From SpSt-333 sp964371615 (GTDB taxonomy: Bacteria > Bacteroidota > Ignavibacteria > UBA10030 > UBA8401): a DNA stretch of 64,000 bases. The stretch's first letter is position 1. Each line of letters starts with the position of its first letter. The position numbers and the translations under genes are program-made. The notes beneath the pieces are model-generated. The model was not told the origin of the DNA, did no database searches, and saw only the letters and a list, made by a program, of their open reading frames with translations. Below are positions 16,075 through 25,313 of the stretch, piece by piece. The stretch spans positions 248,001 to 312,000 of the forward strand of contig CAYJMS010000001.1 in NCBI GenBank assembly GCA_964371615.1, written 5' to 3'.

Positions 16075-18663
16075 TTGGAAAAAAAGCTCTTTCGTTTTTT
16101 ATTTTATCTATTCTTTTCAGTCCTAAGCCCTAACCTACTATTTTCCCAGCAGTTATTCTACGAAAACGGGACTCCGTCGCACCCGCAAGTGCTCGGCTAT
16201 AGCTCCGTTTCCCGTTCAATAATCGACCTTTCCGGTGAATGGGAATATTCAACGGATAAAGGTATCACCTGGCAAAAAGTATTGATTCCGGCGGCAGCGG
16301 ATTATGAAGGGAGCATCACGTACCGGAAAAAATTTGTCGTCACGTCAGACGTGATCTCGTCCGGTGCCTTCACATTTGTATCCTACGGAATCAATCACCG
16401 TGCAGAAGTGTATATCAACGAGATCTTCATCGGCAGTCATGAAGGTGGATATACATCGTTTGAAATTCCGGTTCCGGACAATCTTATTCAGATGGGGGCT
16501 GAGAATATCATCCGCATCGTTGCGGATAATGTACTCGACCACCGGTCGACCCTTCCGCTCCGCGCACAGGTAAACGGGTGGAAGAATTATAATGGATTAC
16601 TCCGCGACATCTTCATCGTCGCAACACCCCGCATTTGGATCAGTGATGTTGATGTCGTCACGGAAGCCATCGAACCGAAGGCAACGAGACTGCTGGTCAC
16701 TTCCACGATCTCCGTTAAGGATCAACAGGCGCTGGCGTTACTTTCCGGATCGACCTTCCAGTGTCTCGCCGAAGTAATCGAAACAAATTCCGGTGCCGTC
16801 GTCGGCAAACCGTTCATTGTTCCGGTTTCACCGGAAGCGCAAAAGGATATCGTCGTTCAGATTCCCGTCGTGATTCCGAATGCACGGCTGTGGACGATTG
16901 AATCGCCGGATCTGTACACCATCAAAGTGTCGTTGGTCGCAACGGAGGGGAAGAAGGATTCGCTGGTAGACGAAACATCGATCACGACCGGCATCCGCAC
17001 AATAATAAAAGAAAAAAACCGCATCCTCTTTAACGGCGCACCCATGACGCTGCGGGGAGTCGTATGGGTCGAAGACTCTGAGCGGTACGGCAGCGCGATG
17101 ACGTACGAAGAGATGGAGAAGGATATTGCGCTCATCAAGAATCTCGGCGCCAATGTCGTTCGCGTCGGTTTCAATCCGCCGCATCCTTTTATCGTGCAAC
17201 TCTGCGACCGGTATGGACTTTTTGTGCTCCAGGAATTTCCGTTGATAGAAATTCCTTCGTCGGTCCTGGCGCAGGAATCGTACGCATCGATCACGGAAGA
17301 GCGCTTGAAGCAAATGATTATCCGGGACAAACATCATCCCAGCATCATTGCGTGGGGATTGGGAGACGGCATCGATCTGTCGAATGAATCGGTGAAAAAA
17401 CTGATTACCCGGCTCCGGAGTGCAGCGTCGTCGATGGACAACCGCATGACGTATGTGGCAACCCGTGATCCCAATGCGGAGATCGGATCACTGGCGGATA
17501 TTGCGCTGATACAGCTTGGCAGCGAAAACATCACATCGTTCCGTTCATCCCTGACCGAATTTGTGCGTCATCATCCGCAGCATCCTGTTATTGCAGTCGG
17601 ATACAATGTTTCGGTCGAAAAAGGGAATCGCAACGGCTACAGCGATCCGGCATCCCAGCAGTACCAGGCACGCAGCATCCGGCAGCGGTATGCAGCGGTC
17701 AAGGATGCGGGAATCGCCGGGTGCCTCATATTTACTTTCAATGATTTTCGCAGCGATCGGCCTGTGCTGCGTATTCGCGCCGCCGTTCCGGACCGCCACA
17801 CCAATGGCATTGTTGAACTCAACCGCGAAAAAAAGGTCGCATATGAGACCGTCCATTCACTATATCACGGACAAAAGCTCTCTGCACTTCCGATCGGTTC
17901 GTACGTGCCGTCGTCACCGTATGTGTACGTCGTTATCGGGCTGGCATTGTTGATTGCCGCCGCATGGCTGGTGAACGGAAACAGACGGTACCGCGAAAGC
18001 ACACGGCGGGCAATATTTAATTCCTATAACTTATTTGCCGATATCCGGGATCAATTTACTCTTCCGTTGTTTCATACGACCATTACCGCGATTATTATAT
18101 CGATCACCGTTGCCGTTCTTTTCTCAAGTATTCTGCATCATTTCCGGGACAATATGGCGCTGGATTATTTGCTCTCGTATCTGTTCCCCGATGGATTTAA
18201 AAAAATCATCATCACAATGGCATGGGATCCCGCGGTAAGTGTCGCGTACTATTCCGGAGTGATGTTCGTCTGGTTTCTGTTGCTGACGGTCGTGATCCAG
18301 TTCTGCGCGAAGATCGTGAAAGTAAAAATTCGTTTCTTCCATTCGTATTCCATTGCTGTCTGGACAGCACTTCCCTGGACTTTCTTTATTCCGGTCGGCA
18401 TGATCCTGTACCGTGTACTCGAAAGCGATCCGTATGTACCGTGGGTGATGGGACTGATCGTTGTCATAACGGTGTGGGTATTTTTCCGCACGCTGAAAGG
18501 CGTTTCGGTCATCTTTCACATGTATACGCCAAAGATGTACATGGCAGGCATCATAGCGGTCCTGCTCATTTCCGGCGGGTTATTTCTCTATATGGAATAT
18601 TTCATGTCATTGTCGGCGTATGTCGAACTGTTTGCCTCGACCATTCTTCCGTATTCCCATTAA
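16075..18663 (+). CDS. GH2-fold (beta-galactosidase/glucuronidase-like) protein with C-terminal membrane domain, probably non-catalytic
   Basis: About 862 residues from a TTG at 16075, which yields the signal peptide EKKLFRFLFYLFFSVLS; TTG at 16063 is an alternative and no ATG is available. The N-terminal part has GH2 sugar-binding, immunoglobulin-like and TIM-barrel regions (LSGEWEYS, YRKKF, RGVVWVEDSERYG, NVVRVGFNPPHP, HPSIIAWGLG). Where GH2 enzymes have GNE (acid/base), it has GDG at 17362-17370, and the nucleophile position (PVIAVGY, codon 17599-17601) is Gly instead of Glu. The last ~240 residues contain several membrane spans resembling a Yip1-type domain. Fold recognition is good; loss of hydrolase activity is a prediction. 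Confidence 0.75.
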   Translation: MEKKLFRFLFYLFFSVLSPNLLFSQQLFYENGTPSHPQVLGYSSVSRSIIDLSGEWEYSTDKGITWQKVLIPAAADYEGSITYRKKFVVTSDVISSGAFTFVSYGINHRAEVYINEIFIGSHEGGYTSFEIPVPDNLIQMGAENIIRIVADNVLDHRSTLPLRAQVNGWKNYNGLLRDIFIVATPRIWISDVDVVTEAIEPKATRLLVTSTISVKDQQALALLSGSTFQCLAEVIETNSGAVVGKPFIVPVSPEAQKDIVVQIPVVIPNARLWTIESPDLYTIKVSLVATEGKKDSLVDETSITTGIRTIIKEKNRILFNGAPMTLRGVVWVEDSERYGSAMTYEEMEKDIALIKNLGANVVRVGFNPPHPFIVQLCDRYGLFVLQEFPLIEIPSSVLAQESYASITEERLKQMIIRDKHHPSIIAWGLGDGIDLSNESVKKLITRLRSAASSMDNRMTYVATRDPNAEIGSLADIALIQLGSENITSFRSSLTEFVRHHPQHPVIAVGYNVSVEKGNRNGYSDPASQQYQARSIRQRYAAVKDAGIAGCLIFTFNDFRSDRPVLRIRAAVPDRHTNGIVELNREKKVAYETVHSLYHGQKLSALPIGSYVPSSPYVYVVIGLALLIAAAWLVNGNRRYRESTRRAIFNSYNLFADIRDQFTLPLFHTTITAIIISITVAVLFSSILHHFRDNMALDYLLSYLFPDGFKKIIITMAWDPAVSVAYYSGVMFVWFLLLTVVIQFCAKIVKVKIRFFHSYSIAVWTALPWTFFIPVGMILYRVLESDPYVPWVMGLIVVITVWVFFRTLKGVSVIFHMYTPKMYMAGIIAVLLISGGLFLYMEYFMSLSAYVELFASTILPYSH

Positions 18664-18680
18664 AGGATTATTAGTGAACG

Positions 18681-21600
18681 ATGTATCTTTCTAAGCTGGA
18701 AATATTTGGATTTAAATCCTTTGCGAACAAGGTGAACCTGTCGTTCGATATCGGCCTGACGGCCATCGTCGGTCCGAACGGCTGCGGCAAGACCAACGTG
18801 GTCGACGCAATTCGCTGGGCGTTAGGGGAACAGAAGCCGAGCCGTTTGCGCAGCGACAAAATGGAAGACGTGATTTTCAACGGCACCAAGAGCAGAAAAC
18901 CGCTCGGCCTCGCCGAAGTATCGCTGACGATCGAAAACACCCGGGGGATTCTCCCGTCGGAATATAAGGAAGTGACGATCACACGCCGTGTCTATCGTTC
19001 CGGCGAAAGCGAATATTATCTGAACAAAACACTCTGCCGCCTGAAAGATATCAAAGACCTGTTCATGGATACCGGTATGGGTTCCGACGCATACTCGGTC
19101 ATCGAATTGAAGATGATCGAGACAATCCTGAGCGACAAGGCGGATGAGCGCCGGCGTCTGTTCGAGGAAGCGGCCGGTGTGACGAAGTACAAGGTCAGGA
19201 GAAAAGAGACCTTTACAAAACTGGATCACGTTCAGCAGGATTTAAACCGCGTCAACGATATCGTGAAAGAAGTGCAGAAGGCGGTCAATTCGCTCGAACG
19301 ACAGGCAAACAAAGCGGAACAATTCAACGCGCTCTCCGCCGAACTGCGCGAACGGGAGATCATTCTGCTCGAGCGGGAGTATGCCGATCTCATCAATTCC
19401 ATCGGCCCGCTGAAGGAAAAACTTTCCAGCGCCTCCGATGAAAAGCAGAAGATCAGCGACGAGTTGTTCTCCGAAGAATCGCTGCTGGACGATCTTCGCA
19501 GCGACCTGTCCCGCCTGGAAGAAAAAATGAATGACGTTCAGATGGAACTGAACGAGCACCAGCAAAAGATCAATCTCAGCCAGCAGGCGAGAGTGAAAGC
19601 CTCCGAACGGAGCATTTCGCTGGAAGAAGCCATCCAGCGGTTCGACAAGGAAAAAACCGAGCTGCAAGAACAAATACAAAGTCTTGAAACGCGCTCCGCC
19701 GAACTTAAACTCGCCATTGAATCGACGCACCAACAGGTGACGGCGGCAGCGGCGCAGTATGCGAAGAAGAAAGAGGAACTCGATGCGTTCACGGCGCAGC
19801 TCGAGGAAAAGAAAGAGGAAGTGAAGAAGAAACAGGACCGCGTGATCGAATTGCTGCACGGTCTTTCTTCAAAACGGAACGACTATGAGCGGATTAAAGC
19901 CCGGCTGGAAAATATCAACGGACGGCTGGAGTATTCGGGTGAAGAAAATGACACGTATGCACGGGATATTAAAAAGAACACCGATCTGGTCGCGGAACTG
20001 ACCGCACAGGACCGTGAACTGCGCCGTTCGTTCGCTGAGGCGGAAATTAAAGCACAGGACGCCGAAAAGGCGAAACTGTCGCTCCGGACGGAGATTGAAG
20101 ATCTGCGCAACAAGGAATTTGAATTGCGGTCGACGATCGACCGGAAAAAATCACGGCTGGAGTTTCTGCAGGGACTCGTGGAAAGTCACGAAGGATACTC
20201 CGAAGGGGCGAAGTACCTGCTCGGCAACGGAGAGTGGAAACCGATGATGCTCTCGACGGTCGCGGACGCATTCTCTACCGACGCGGAATACCGCATTGCC
20301 ATTGAAACGTCGCTCGGGGAATTCGCAGGATATATCGTTGTCAACACCATCGAAGACGCACATCGCGGCGTGGAGATGCTGCGCAGCAGCGACAAAGGGC
20401 GCGCAACATTCATCTGCCTGAAATCGATCCCAAAAGTGCAGGACGATCCCCGGTCGGTCAAAGGAAAAGGAATAATCGGACGCGCGGCGGATGTTGTGCG
20501 CTGCGACGGACAGTACAGTGCGCTGCGCGATTTTCTGTTGGCGAACACCGTGCTCGTTCAGGATGTCGAAACGGCATCGGCGTTAATCCGGACGGATGCG
20601 TCGTTAAAATGCGTCACGCTCGACGGTGAATTAGTCACCGGCTCCGGCGTGCTGCGCGGAGGCAGCATCCGCACCGAAGACGGCGGCATGATCGGTAAGA
20701 AGGGGCAGATCGAAGACCTGGAACGGGATCTGGATTCGATGCAGACGGAATTGCAAAAAGTCCGCGATGACGTGACGGCGAAAGAATCCCGCTTTGCTTC
20801 CACCGATCTCAAACCGCTGTTCGACGGCGTGAAGAAGATCGAACAACAGATGACGTCGGTCGAAATGCGGATTGCTCAGATCGAATATGAAAAGAAGCGG
20901 ATGATCGAGAATGTCGAACGCAACACCGCGGAGAACAACCGCCTGATGGAGGAAGCATCCGGCCTGAACGACGAGTTGAAGAACCTGCAGCCCGAAATTG
21001 AAGGGATGGAAAAGGAGAAATCGACGGCGGAACAGCAGTCCGGAGCAGTCACCAGCGAATTGGAAACGATGGAGGTAATGTGGAACGAATTTTCGCAGAT
21101 TGCGGCCGATGCGCAATTGGAAATGCTGCGTCTGGAGAATGAAGAGAAGAACGCCGCACGGGAACTGGAATACACCGGCGCCACCGTCGCCAATATCGCC
21201 AACACCATGTCGCAGCGCGATGCGGACATTGTGAACGCACAGAAGGAGATCGGACGGTTGCAGGAGGATCTTCAATCCAACGCCTCTGATCTCGAGCAAT
21301 TGGATCTTCGGCTGAAGGAAATCGTGGAACGGAAACGGGTGGCGCAGCAACAGTTCAATGCCAAACGGAATCAGGCGCACGACATCGAATTGAAACTGAA
21401 AGACGCCCGCCGGATGCACGATTCCTCTCTCTCCCGGTCGCACGAACTGGAAATGCGGATTTCCGAAATGACGATGAAAGCGCAGAACCTTGTCGTCCGC
21501 GCCAGAGAGGAATTTGAATTTGTGCTCTCGCTGAAGGAATTTCCCGCCGAACCGCCGTTCGACGGAAAGGACGAGCATGAAGAAGTTCAGAAAATAAAAG

Positions 21601-22229
21601 AAAAGATACGGTCGCTTGGCGCAGTAAACTTCGCGGCGTTCGACGAATACAAGACGGAAAGTCAGCGTCTGGAGTTCATTTCAACGCAACGGAACGATTT
21701 GATCGAATCCGAAAAGACACTGCTGCAGACCATCGAAGAGATCAATACCACCGCACAGCGGGAATTCCTCTCGACGTTCGAAAAGGTCCGCGAGAATTTC
21801 ATCGTGACCTTCAAAGGACTTTTCGACGAAGGGGATGAATGCGATCTTCAGTTGGAAAAGGATGTCGATCCGCTGGAAGCAAGGATTGAGATTACGGCGA
21901 AGCCGAGGGGAAAACGCCCGACCTCCATCGATCTTCTTTCCGGGGGAGAAAAAACATTAACGGCAATCGCTTTGCTCTTCGCCATTTATCTTGTCAAACC
22001 GTCGCCGTTTTGTATTCTTGATGAGGTCGATGCACCGCTGGACGATTCGAATATCGATCGGTTTGCGCGGATCATCAGAAAATTCAGCGACAATACGCAG
22101 TTTATTATCGTAACGCACAATAAGCGGACCATGGAAGCGGCCAATGCAATGTACGGCGTGACGATGGAAGAACAGGGTGTGTCGAAGCTCGTGTCGGTCC
22201 GCTTCAACGAAAATGCCGTGGCGGTGTAA
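18681..22229 (+). CDS. smc: chromosome segregation protein SMC
   Basis: 1182 residues, full length. The N-terminal ATPase head has Walker A GPNGCGKTN; two long coiled coils flank a hinge (around residues 510-680, with GSGVLRGGSIRTEDGG at its end); the C-terminal head has the ABC signature LLSGGEKTLTAIALL, Walker B FCILDEVDAPLDDSN and a VTHNKRTME switch. It forms the condensin-like complex with ScpA and ScpB that organises and segregates the nucleoid. It starts a long tight gene run: its stop shares a base with the next start (TAATG). Confidence 0.97.
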   Translation: MYLSKLEIFGFKSFANKVNLSFDIGLTAIVGPNGCGKTNVVDAIRWALGEQKPSRLRSDKMEDVIFNGTKSRKPLGLAEVSLTIENTRGILPSEYKEVTITRRVYRSGESEYYLNKTLCRLKDIKDLFMDTGMGSDAYSVIELKMIETILSDKADERRRLFEEAAGVTKYKVRRKETFTKLDHVQQDLNRVNDIVKEVQKAVNSLERQANKAEQFNALSAELREREIILLEREYADLINSIGPLKEKLSSASDEKQKISDELFSEESLLDDLRSDLSRLEEKMNDVQMELNEHQQKINLSQQARVKASERSISLEEAIQRFDKEKTELQEQIQSLETRSAELKLAIESTHQQVTAAAAQYAKKKEELDAFTAQLEEKKEEVKKKQDRVIELLHGLSSKRNDYERIKARLENINGRLEYSGEENDTYARDIKKNTDLVAELTAQDRELRRSFAEAEIKAQDAEKAKLSLRTEIEDLRNKEFELRSTIDRKKSRLEFLQGLVESHEGYSEGAKYLLGNGEWKPMMLSTVADAFSTDAEYRIAIETSLGEFAGYIVVNTIEDAHRGVEMLRSSDKGRATFICLKSIPKVQDDPRSVKGKGIIGRAADVVRCDGQYSALRDFLLANTVLVQDVETASALIRTDASLKCVTLDGELVTGSGVLRGGSIRTEDGGMIGKKGQIEDLERDLDSMQTELQKVRDDVTAKESRFASTDLKPLFDGVKKIEQQMTSVEMRIAQIEYEKKRMIENVERNTAENNRLMEEASGLNDELKNLQPEIEGMEKEKSTAEQQSGAVTSELETMEVMWNEFSQIAADAQLEMLRLENEEKNAARELEYTGATVANIANTMSQRDADIVNAQKEIGRLQEDLQSNASDLEQLDLRLKEIVERKRVAQQQFNAKRNQAHDIELKLKDARRMHDSSLSRSHELEMRISEMTMKAQNLVVRAREEFEFVLSLKEFPAEPPFDGKDEHEEVQKIKEKIRSLGAVNFAAFDEYKTESQRLEFISTQRNDLIESEKTLLQTIEEINTTAQREFLSTFEKVRENFIVTFKGLFDEGDECDLQLEKDVDPLEARIEITAKPRGKRPTSIDLLSGGEKTLTAIALLFAIYLVKPSPFCILDEVDAPLDDSNIDRFARIIRKFSDNTQFIIVTHNKRTMEAANAMYGVTMEEQGVSKLVSVRFNENAVAV

Positions 22230-22954
22230 TGACAGTCCCGCTGACCTATACAGTCTTTACCGACTTTGACGGAACGATCGCACTGAAGGATATCGGCGAT
22301 CATATGTTCGCCGAATTCGGCGAAATGCAGGTGTGTTTCGACAGTTTCGAATCGTACCGGCGCGGTGAGATCACCGCGCGGCAATGCTGGCAACGGGGAT
22401 TTGAAACGCTGCGTCCCGTTACACGTGAACAGTTCACGGCATTTGCCGGGGCGCAATCAATCGATCCGCACTTCCGGCCGTTCGTCGATTATTGTTCGTC
22501 GAAGAAGATCCCCGTCACCATCCTGAGCGACGGTTTCGACGCATACATCGATCCCGTGCTGACGAAAGAGCGTCTGGAGTGGCTGCCGCGATTCACGAAT
22601 ATCATGACATTTCATTCGGACGGTACGGTGACGCCGGAGTTTCCCCATACCGATGCGGAATGTACCCGCTGCGCAAATTGCAAGCGGAATCACCTGCTTA
22701 CCGGATCGGGAGACGACCAGGTGATCGTCTACATCGGCGACGGTATTTCCGACCGGTGTCCGGTTCGCTATGCCGATGTCGTCTTTGCGAAGGATGCACT
22801 GGTTGGTTTCTGTGAGACAGAAAATATTACATACCATCGGTTCACGTCGTTTGCCGATGTGCTGCAAAAATTCACGTCGCTGGTGGAAACCACAAAGCCG
22901 AAAAAACGGCGCACCGCGGAACTTGCCCGCAAAGACATTTTTATGACGGAGTAG
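22229..22954 (+). CDS. HAD-family phosphatase (MtnX/SerB-like)
   Basis: 241 residues. Motif I is TDFDGTIALKD with nucleophile Asp12 and acid/base Asp14; TILSDGF is motif II, and IGDGISDRCPVRYAD is motif IV. A cysteine cluster (DAECTRCANCKRN) lies between, as in MtnX-like HKMTP-1-P phosphatases. The substrate is most likely a small phosphorylated metabolite, but methionine-salvage genes are not nearby, so the MtnX role is uncertain. Translationally coupled to smc. Confidence 0.78.
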   Translation: MTVPLTYTVFTDFDGTIALKDIGDHMFAEFGEMQVCFDSFESYRRGEITARQCWQRGFETLRPVTREQFTAFAGAQSIDPHFRPFVDYCSSKKIPVTILSDGFDAYIDPVLTKERLEWLPRFTNIMTFHSDGTVTPEFPHTDAECTRCANCKRNHLLTGSGDDQVIVYIGDGISDRCPVRYADVVFAKDALVGFCETENITYHRFTSFADVLQKFTSLVETTKPKKRRTAELARKDIFMTE

Positions 22955-22956
22955 GA

Positions 22957-23535
22957 ATGGACATACGACTGAAGATTTTTGAAATGCGAAGTTACACGCC
23001 GATCCCGTTCATAATTGCGATGCTGATCTTCGCCCGGCCGACGATTGAATCGCTGGCGGCGGGATTTCTTGTTGCGTTGATCGGCGAGATGATTCGCTTC
23101 TGGGGCGTCTCCATCGCGGGCAGCGAAACGCGCACCACCGGAGTTGTCGGTGCAACGAATCTGATCACCGACGGGCCGTTCGGCCACGTGCGCAATCCGT
23201 TGTATGTGGGAAATATTCTCATGTATGTCGGCTGCGGTATCATGTCCAACGCACTGCCGCCGTGGCTGACGCTTGCGGCATTCGTCTGGTTTGCGATACA
23301 ATATCATCTGATCGTCTCGCGCGAAGAGGATCATCTGCGCACGGCGTTCGGCGAGGAATATGAACGGTATTGCCAAAATGTTCCCCGGTTCATTCCCCGC
23401 CTCACACGGTACGCGGGGGAACATTCATTTCACCGAGGTCCCGACTTTACGCGAGGGATCCGTTCGGAAACACGGACATTGCAGGCGTTTTCCGTTGTCA
23501 TCGCATTGATCCTGTTTCGTTTTTTTTGGGGATAG
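22957..23535 (+). CDS. integral membrane methyltransferase (isoprenylcysteine/phospholipid methyltransferase family)
   Basis: 192 residues with about four membrane segments. The conserved C-terminal signature of the ICMT/PEMT-like family is present: GPFGHVRNPLYVGNIL, then a hydrophobic span, then EEDHLRTAFGEEYERYC and a PRFIPR tail. Such proteins methylate lipid or small substrates at the membrane using S-adenosylmethionine. It sits two bases after the HAD gene and just before lpxB, in a block rich in envelope lipid genes. The substrate is not predictable. Confidence 0.8.
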   Translation: MDIRLKIFEMRSYTPIPFIIAMLIFARPTIESLAAGFLVALIGEMIRFWGVSIAGSETRTTGVVGATNLITDGPFGHVRNPLYVGNILMYVGCGIMSNALPPWLTLAAFVWFAIQYHLIVSREEDHLRTAFGEEYERYCQNVPRFIPRLTRYAGEHSFHRGPDFTRGIRSETRTLQAFSVVIALILFRFFWG

Positions 23536-23544
23536 CAGCGCGGT

Positions 23545-24663
23545 ATGGTACATCGGATTATGATCATAGCGGGTGAGGCTTCCGGCGACGCACACGGCGC
23601 CGGTGTGGTCCGCGAATTGCTGAAGCGGCAGCCGAACGCCGAGATCTACGGCATCGGCGGCGATATGATGCACGCCGCCGGAATGAAATTGATGTACCAT
23701 ATCCGTGAAATGTCGTTCATGGGTTTTGTGGAAGTGATCAAACACCTTCCCCTGATCCGTTCCGTGGAGAAATCGCTTGAAGGGATGCTGAAAATCAAAC
23801 GGCCCGATGTGGTGGTATTGATCGATTATCCCGGTTTTAATCTTCGTTTTGCTCGCATTGTGAAACGGCACGGTGTGAAAGTGGTCTATTATATCAGTCC
23901 CCAGGTATGGGCATGGAAACGGGGACGGGTCAAGACTATGAAGTCGATCATCGATAAAATGTTGGTCGTCTTTCCGTTCGAAGTGCCGATCTATCAGCAG
24001 CGCGGCATACCGGTAGAATGTGTCGGTCATCCCCTGGTGGAAGAAATGAAACCGGCATCCGATCGGTCGACATTCTGCCGCACACACGGTCTGGATGAAA
24101 AAAAGGAATTCATCGCGGTGATTCCGGGGAGCCGAAAGCAGGAAATCCGCAAACTCTTTCCGGTGATGGTTCAGGCGGCCCTGCAGATTGCCGGGGAAAC
24201 GAAGAATGTTGTCGTTGCCGTAGCACCGAATCTGTCCATCGAAGAATATACCGGCATGATTCCGGAAGATTCAACAGTGACGTTTATACAGCACGCAACA
24301 CACGACGTGATGAATCATGCCGAATTCGCGTTTGTAACGTCGGGAACCGCCACACTGGAAACGGCGTGCAGCGGAACGCCGATGGTGGTCGTCTATAAAA
24401 CGTCCCCCATTACGTACTGGATCGCCCGGGTGGTTGTTAAAATAAAAAATATCGCGCTGGTAAACATTGTTGCCGGAAAGACCGTCGTTCCGGAATTGAT
24501 CCAGGGAAGTGTGTCGGTCGAAAATCTTGTGAGAGAAGCGAATGAAATATTGCTGAATCCGCAACGCACTGCGGAGATGAAAGAAGATCTCGCTTTCGTG
24601 CGGCAACAGCTGGGAGGACCCGGCGCCTCTGCAAAAGCGGCAGAAGCGATACTGACGATATGA
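23545..24663 (+). CDS. lpxB: lipid-A-disaccharide synthase
   Basis: 372 residues, the normal length. It starts with RIMIIAGEASGDAHGAGVVREL, a hallmark of LpxB, followed by YGIGGDMMHAAGM, SFMGFVEVIKHLP, DVVVLIDYPGFNLR, YYISPQVWAWKRGR and IPGSRKQEIRKLFP. It condenses UDP-2,3-diacylglucosamine with lipid X to give the lipid A disaccharide. The next gene, a DUF374 acyltransferase, overlaps its stop and lpxK follows, forming a compact lipid A unit. Confidence 0.96.
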   Translation: MVHRIMIIAGEASGDAHGAGVVRELLKRQPNAEIYGIGGDMMHAAGMKLMYHIREMSFMGFVEVIKHLPLIRSVEKSLEGMLKIKRPDVVVLIDYPGFNLRFARIVKRHGVKVVYYISPQVWAWKRGRVKTMKSIIDKMLVVFPFEVPIYQQRGIPVECVGHPLVEEMKPASDRSTFCRTHGLDEKKEFIAVIPGSRKQEIRKLFPVMVQAALQIAGETKNVVVAVAPNLSIEEYTGMIPEDSTVTFIQHATHDVMNHAEFAFVTSGTATLETACSGTPMVVVYKTSPITYWIARVVVKIKNIALVNIVAGKTVVPELIQGSVSVENLVREANEILLNPQRTAEMKEDLAFVRQQLGGPGASAKAAEAILTI

Positions 24664-25313
24664 AAAAGACGATCATCGTACTGCTGTTGCGGTCATTCGT
24701 GTGGAGGATTGTATTATGGTGGTGCCGGTCGTTGAAGATTCGTGTCGTTGGCCGGGAGCCAGTGGAGTCTCTCCGGCAGAGTGGAAAAAATTATGTGGTG
24801 GCGTTCTGGCATGGATCCATGCTGATGGGATGGTTCCTGCACCGACCGGCAGGCGCTCAACGTATCTCCGCACTTGTCAGCCAGAGCAAGGACGGCGAGT
24901 ATCTTTCGTCGGTGCTCGAACGGTGGAAGTATACGATGATCCGTGGTTCAAGCCATGTAGGAGGGAAGGAAGCGATGCAATTGATGACCGATGAGGTGGT
25001 CAGCGGCTCTTCTCTAGTCATTACCCCGGACGGGCCGAGAGGTCCCCGGCATGAGATGAAGATGGGAGCGGTTCGGATCGCGCAGAAGACCGGTGTGCCG
25101 CTGGTGTTGGTCGGTATAGCGATAAAGCACAAAAAAATGTTACGCAGCTGGGATGCATTTGAAGTTCCTTTGCCCTTCAGCCGGGTGTGTGCAGTCTACG
25201 GTGAACCGGTGATTGTTCCTGCTGAACTGCAGGGTGAATCGCTCGATGCGTTCAAATGTTCGTTGCAGCAGCGGTTGAATGAATTGACTCACAGAGCGGA
25301 AGGAACGGTATGA
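24660..25313 (+). CDS. DUF374 lysophospholipid acyltransferase-family protein, LpxJ-like lipid A acyltransferase candidate
   Basis: 217 residues with an N-terminal hydrophobic anchor. It has the acyltransferase-type WHGSML motif (about residues 49-54) and the DUF374 signature TPDGPRGPRHEMKMGAVRIAQKTGVPL. DUF374 proteins include LpxJ, the secondary lipid A acyltransferase of Campylobacter and Helicobacter. It overlaps lpxB by four bases and is overlapped by lpxK, which strongly suggests a lipid A acylation role. That function is inferred from family and position. Confidence 0.82.
   Translation: MKKTIIVLLLRSFVWRIVLWWCRSLKIRVVGREPVESLRQSGKNYVVAFWHGSMLMGWFLHRPAGAQRISALVSQSKDGEYLSSVLERWKYTMIRGSSHVGGKEAMQLMTDEVVSGSSLVITPDGPRGPRHEMKMGAVRIAQKTGVPLVLVGIAIKHKKMLRSWDAFEVPLPFSRVCAVYGEPVIVPAELQGESLDAFKCSLQQRLNELTHRAEGTV

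Noticed and set aside
20631..21578. 315-codon minus-strand frame inside smc
   Set aside because: Antisense to the SMC coiled coil; its Leu/Phe-rich sequence mirrors Glu/Lys codons and has no start signal.
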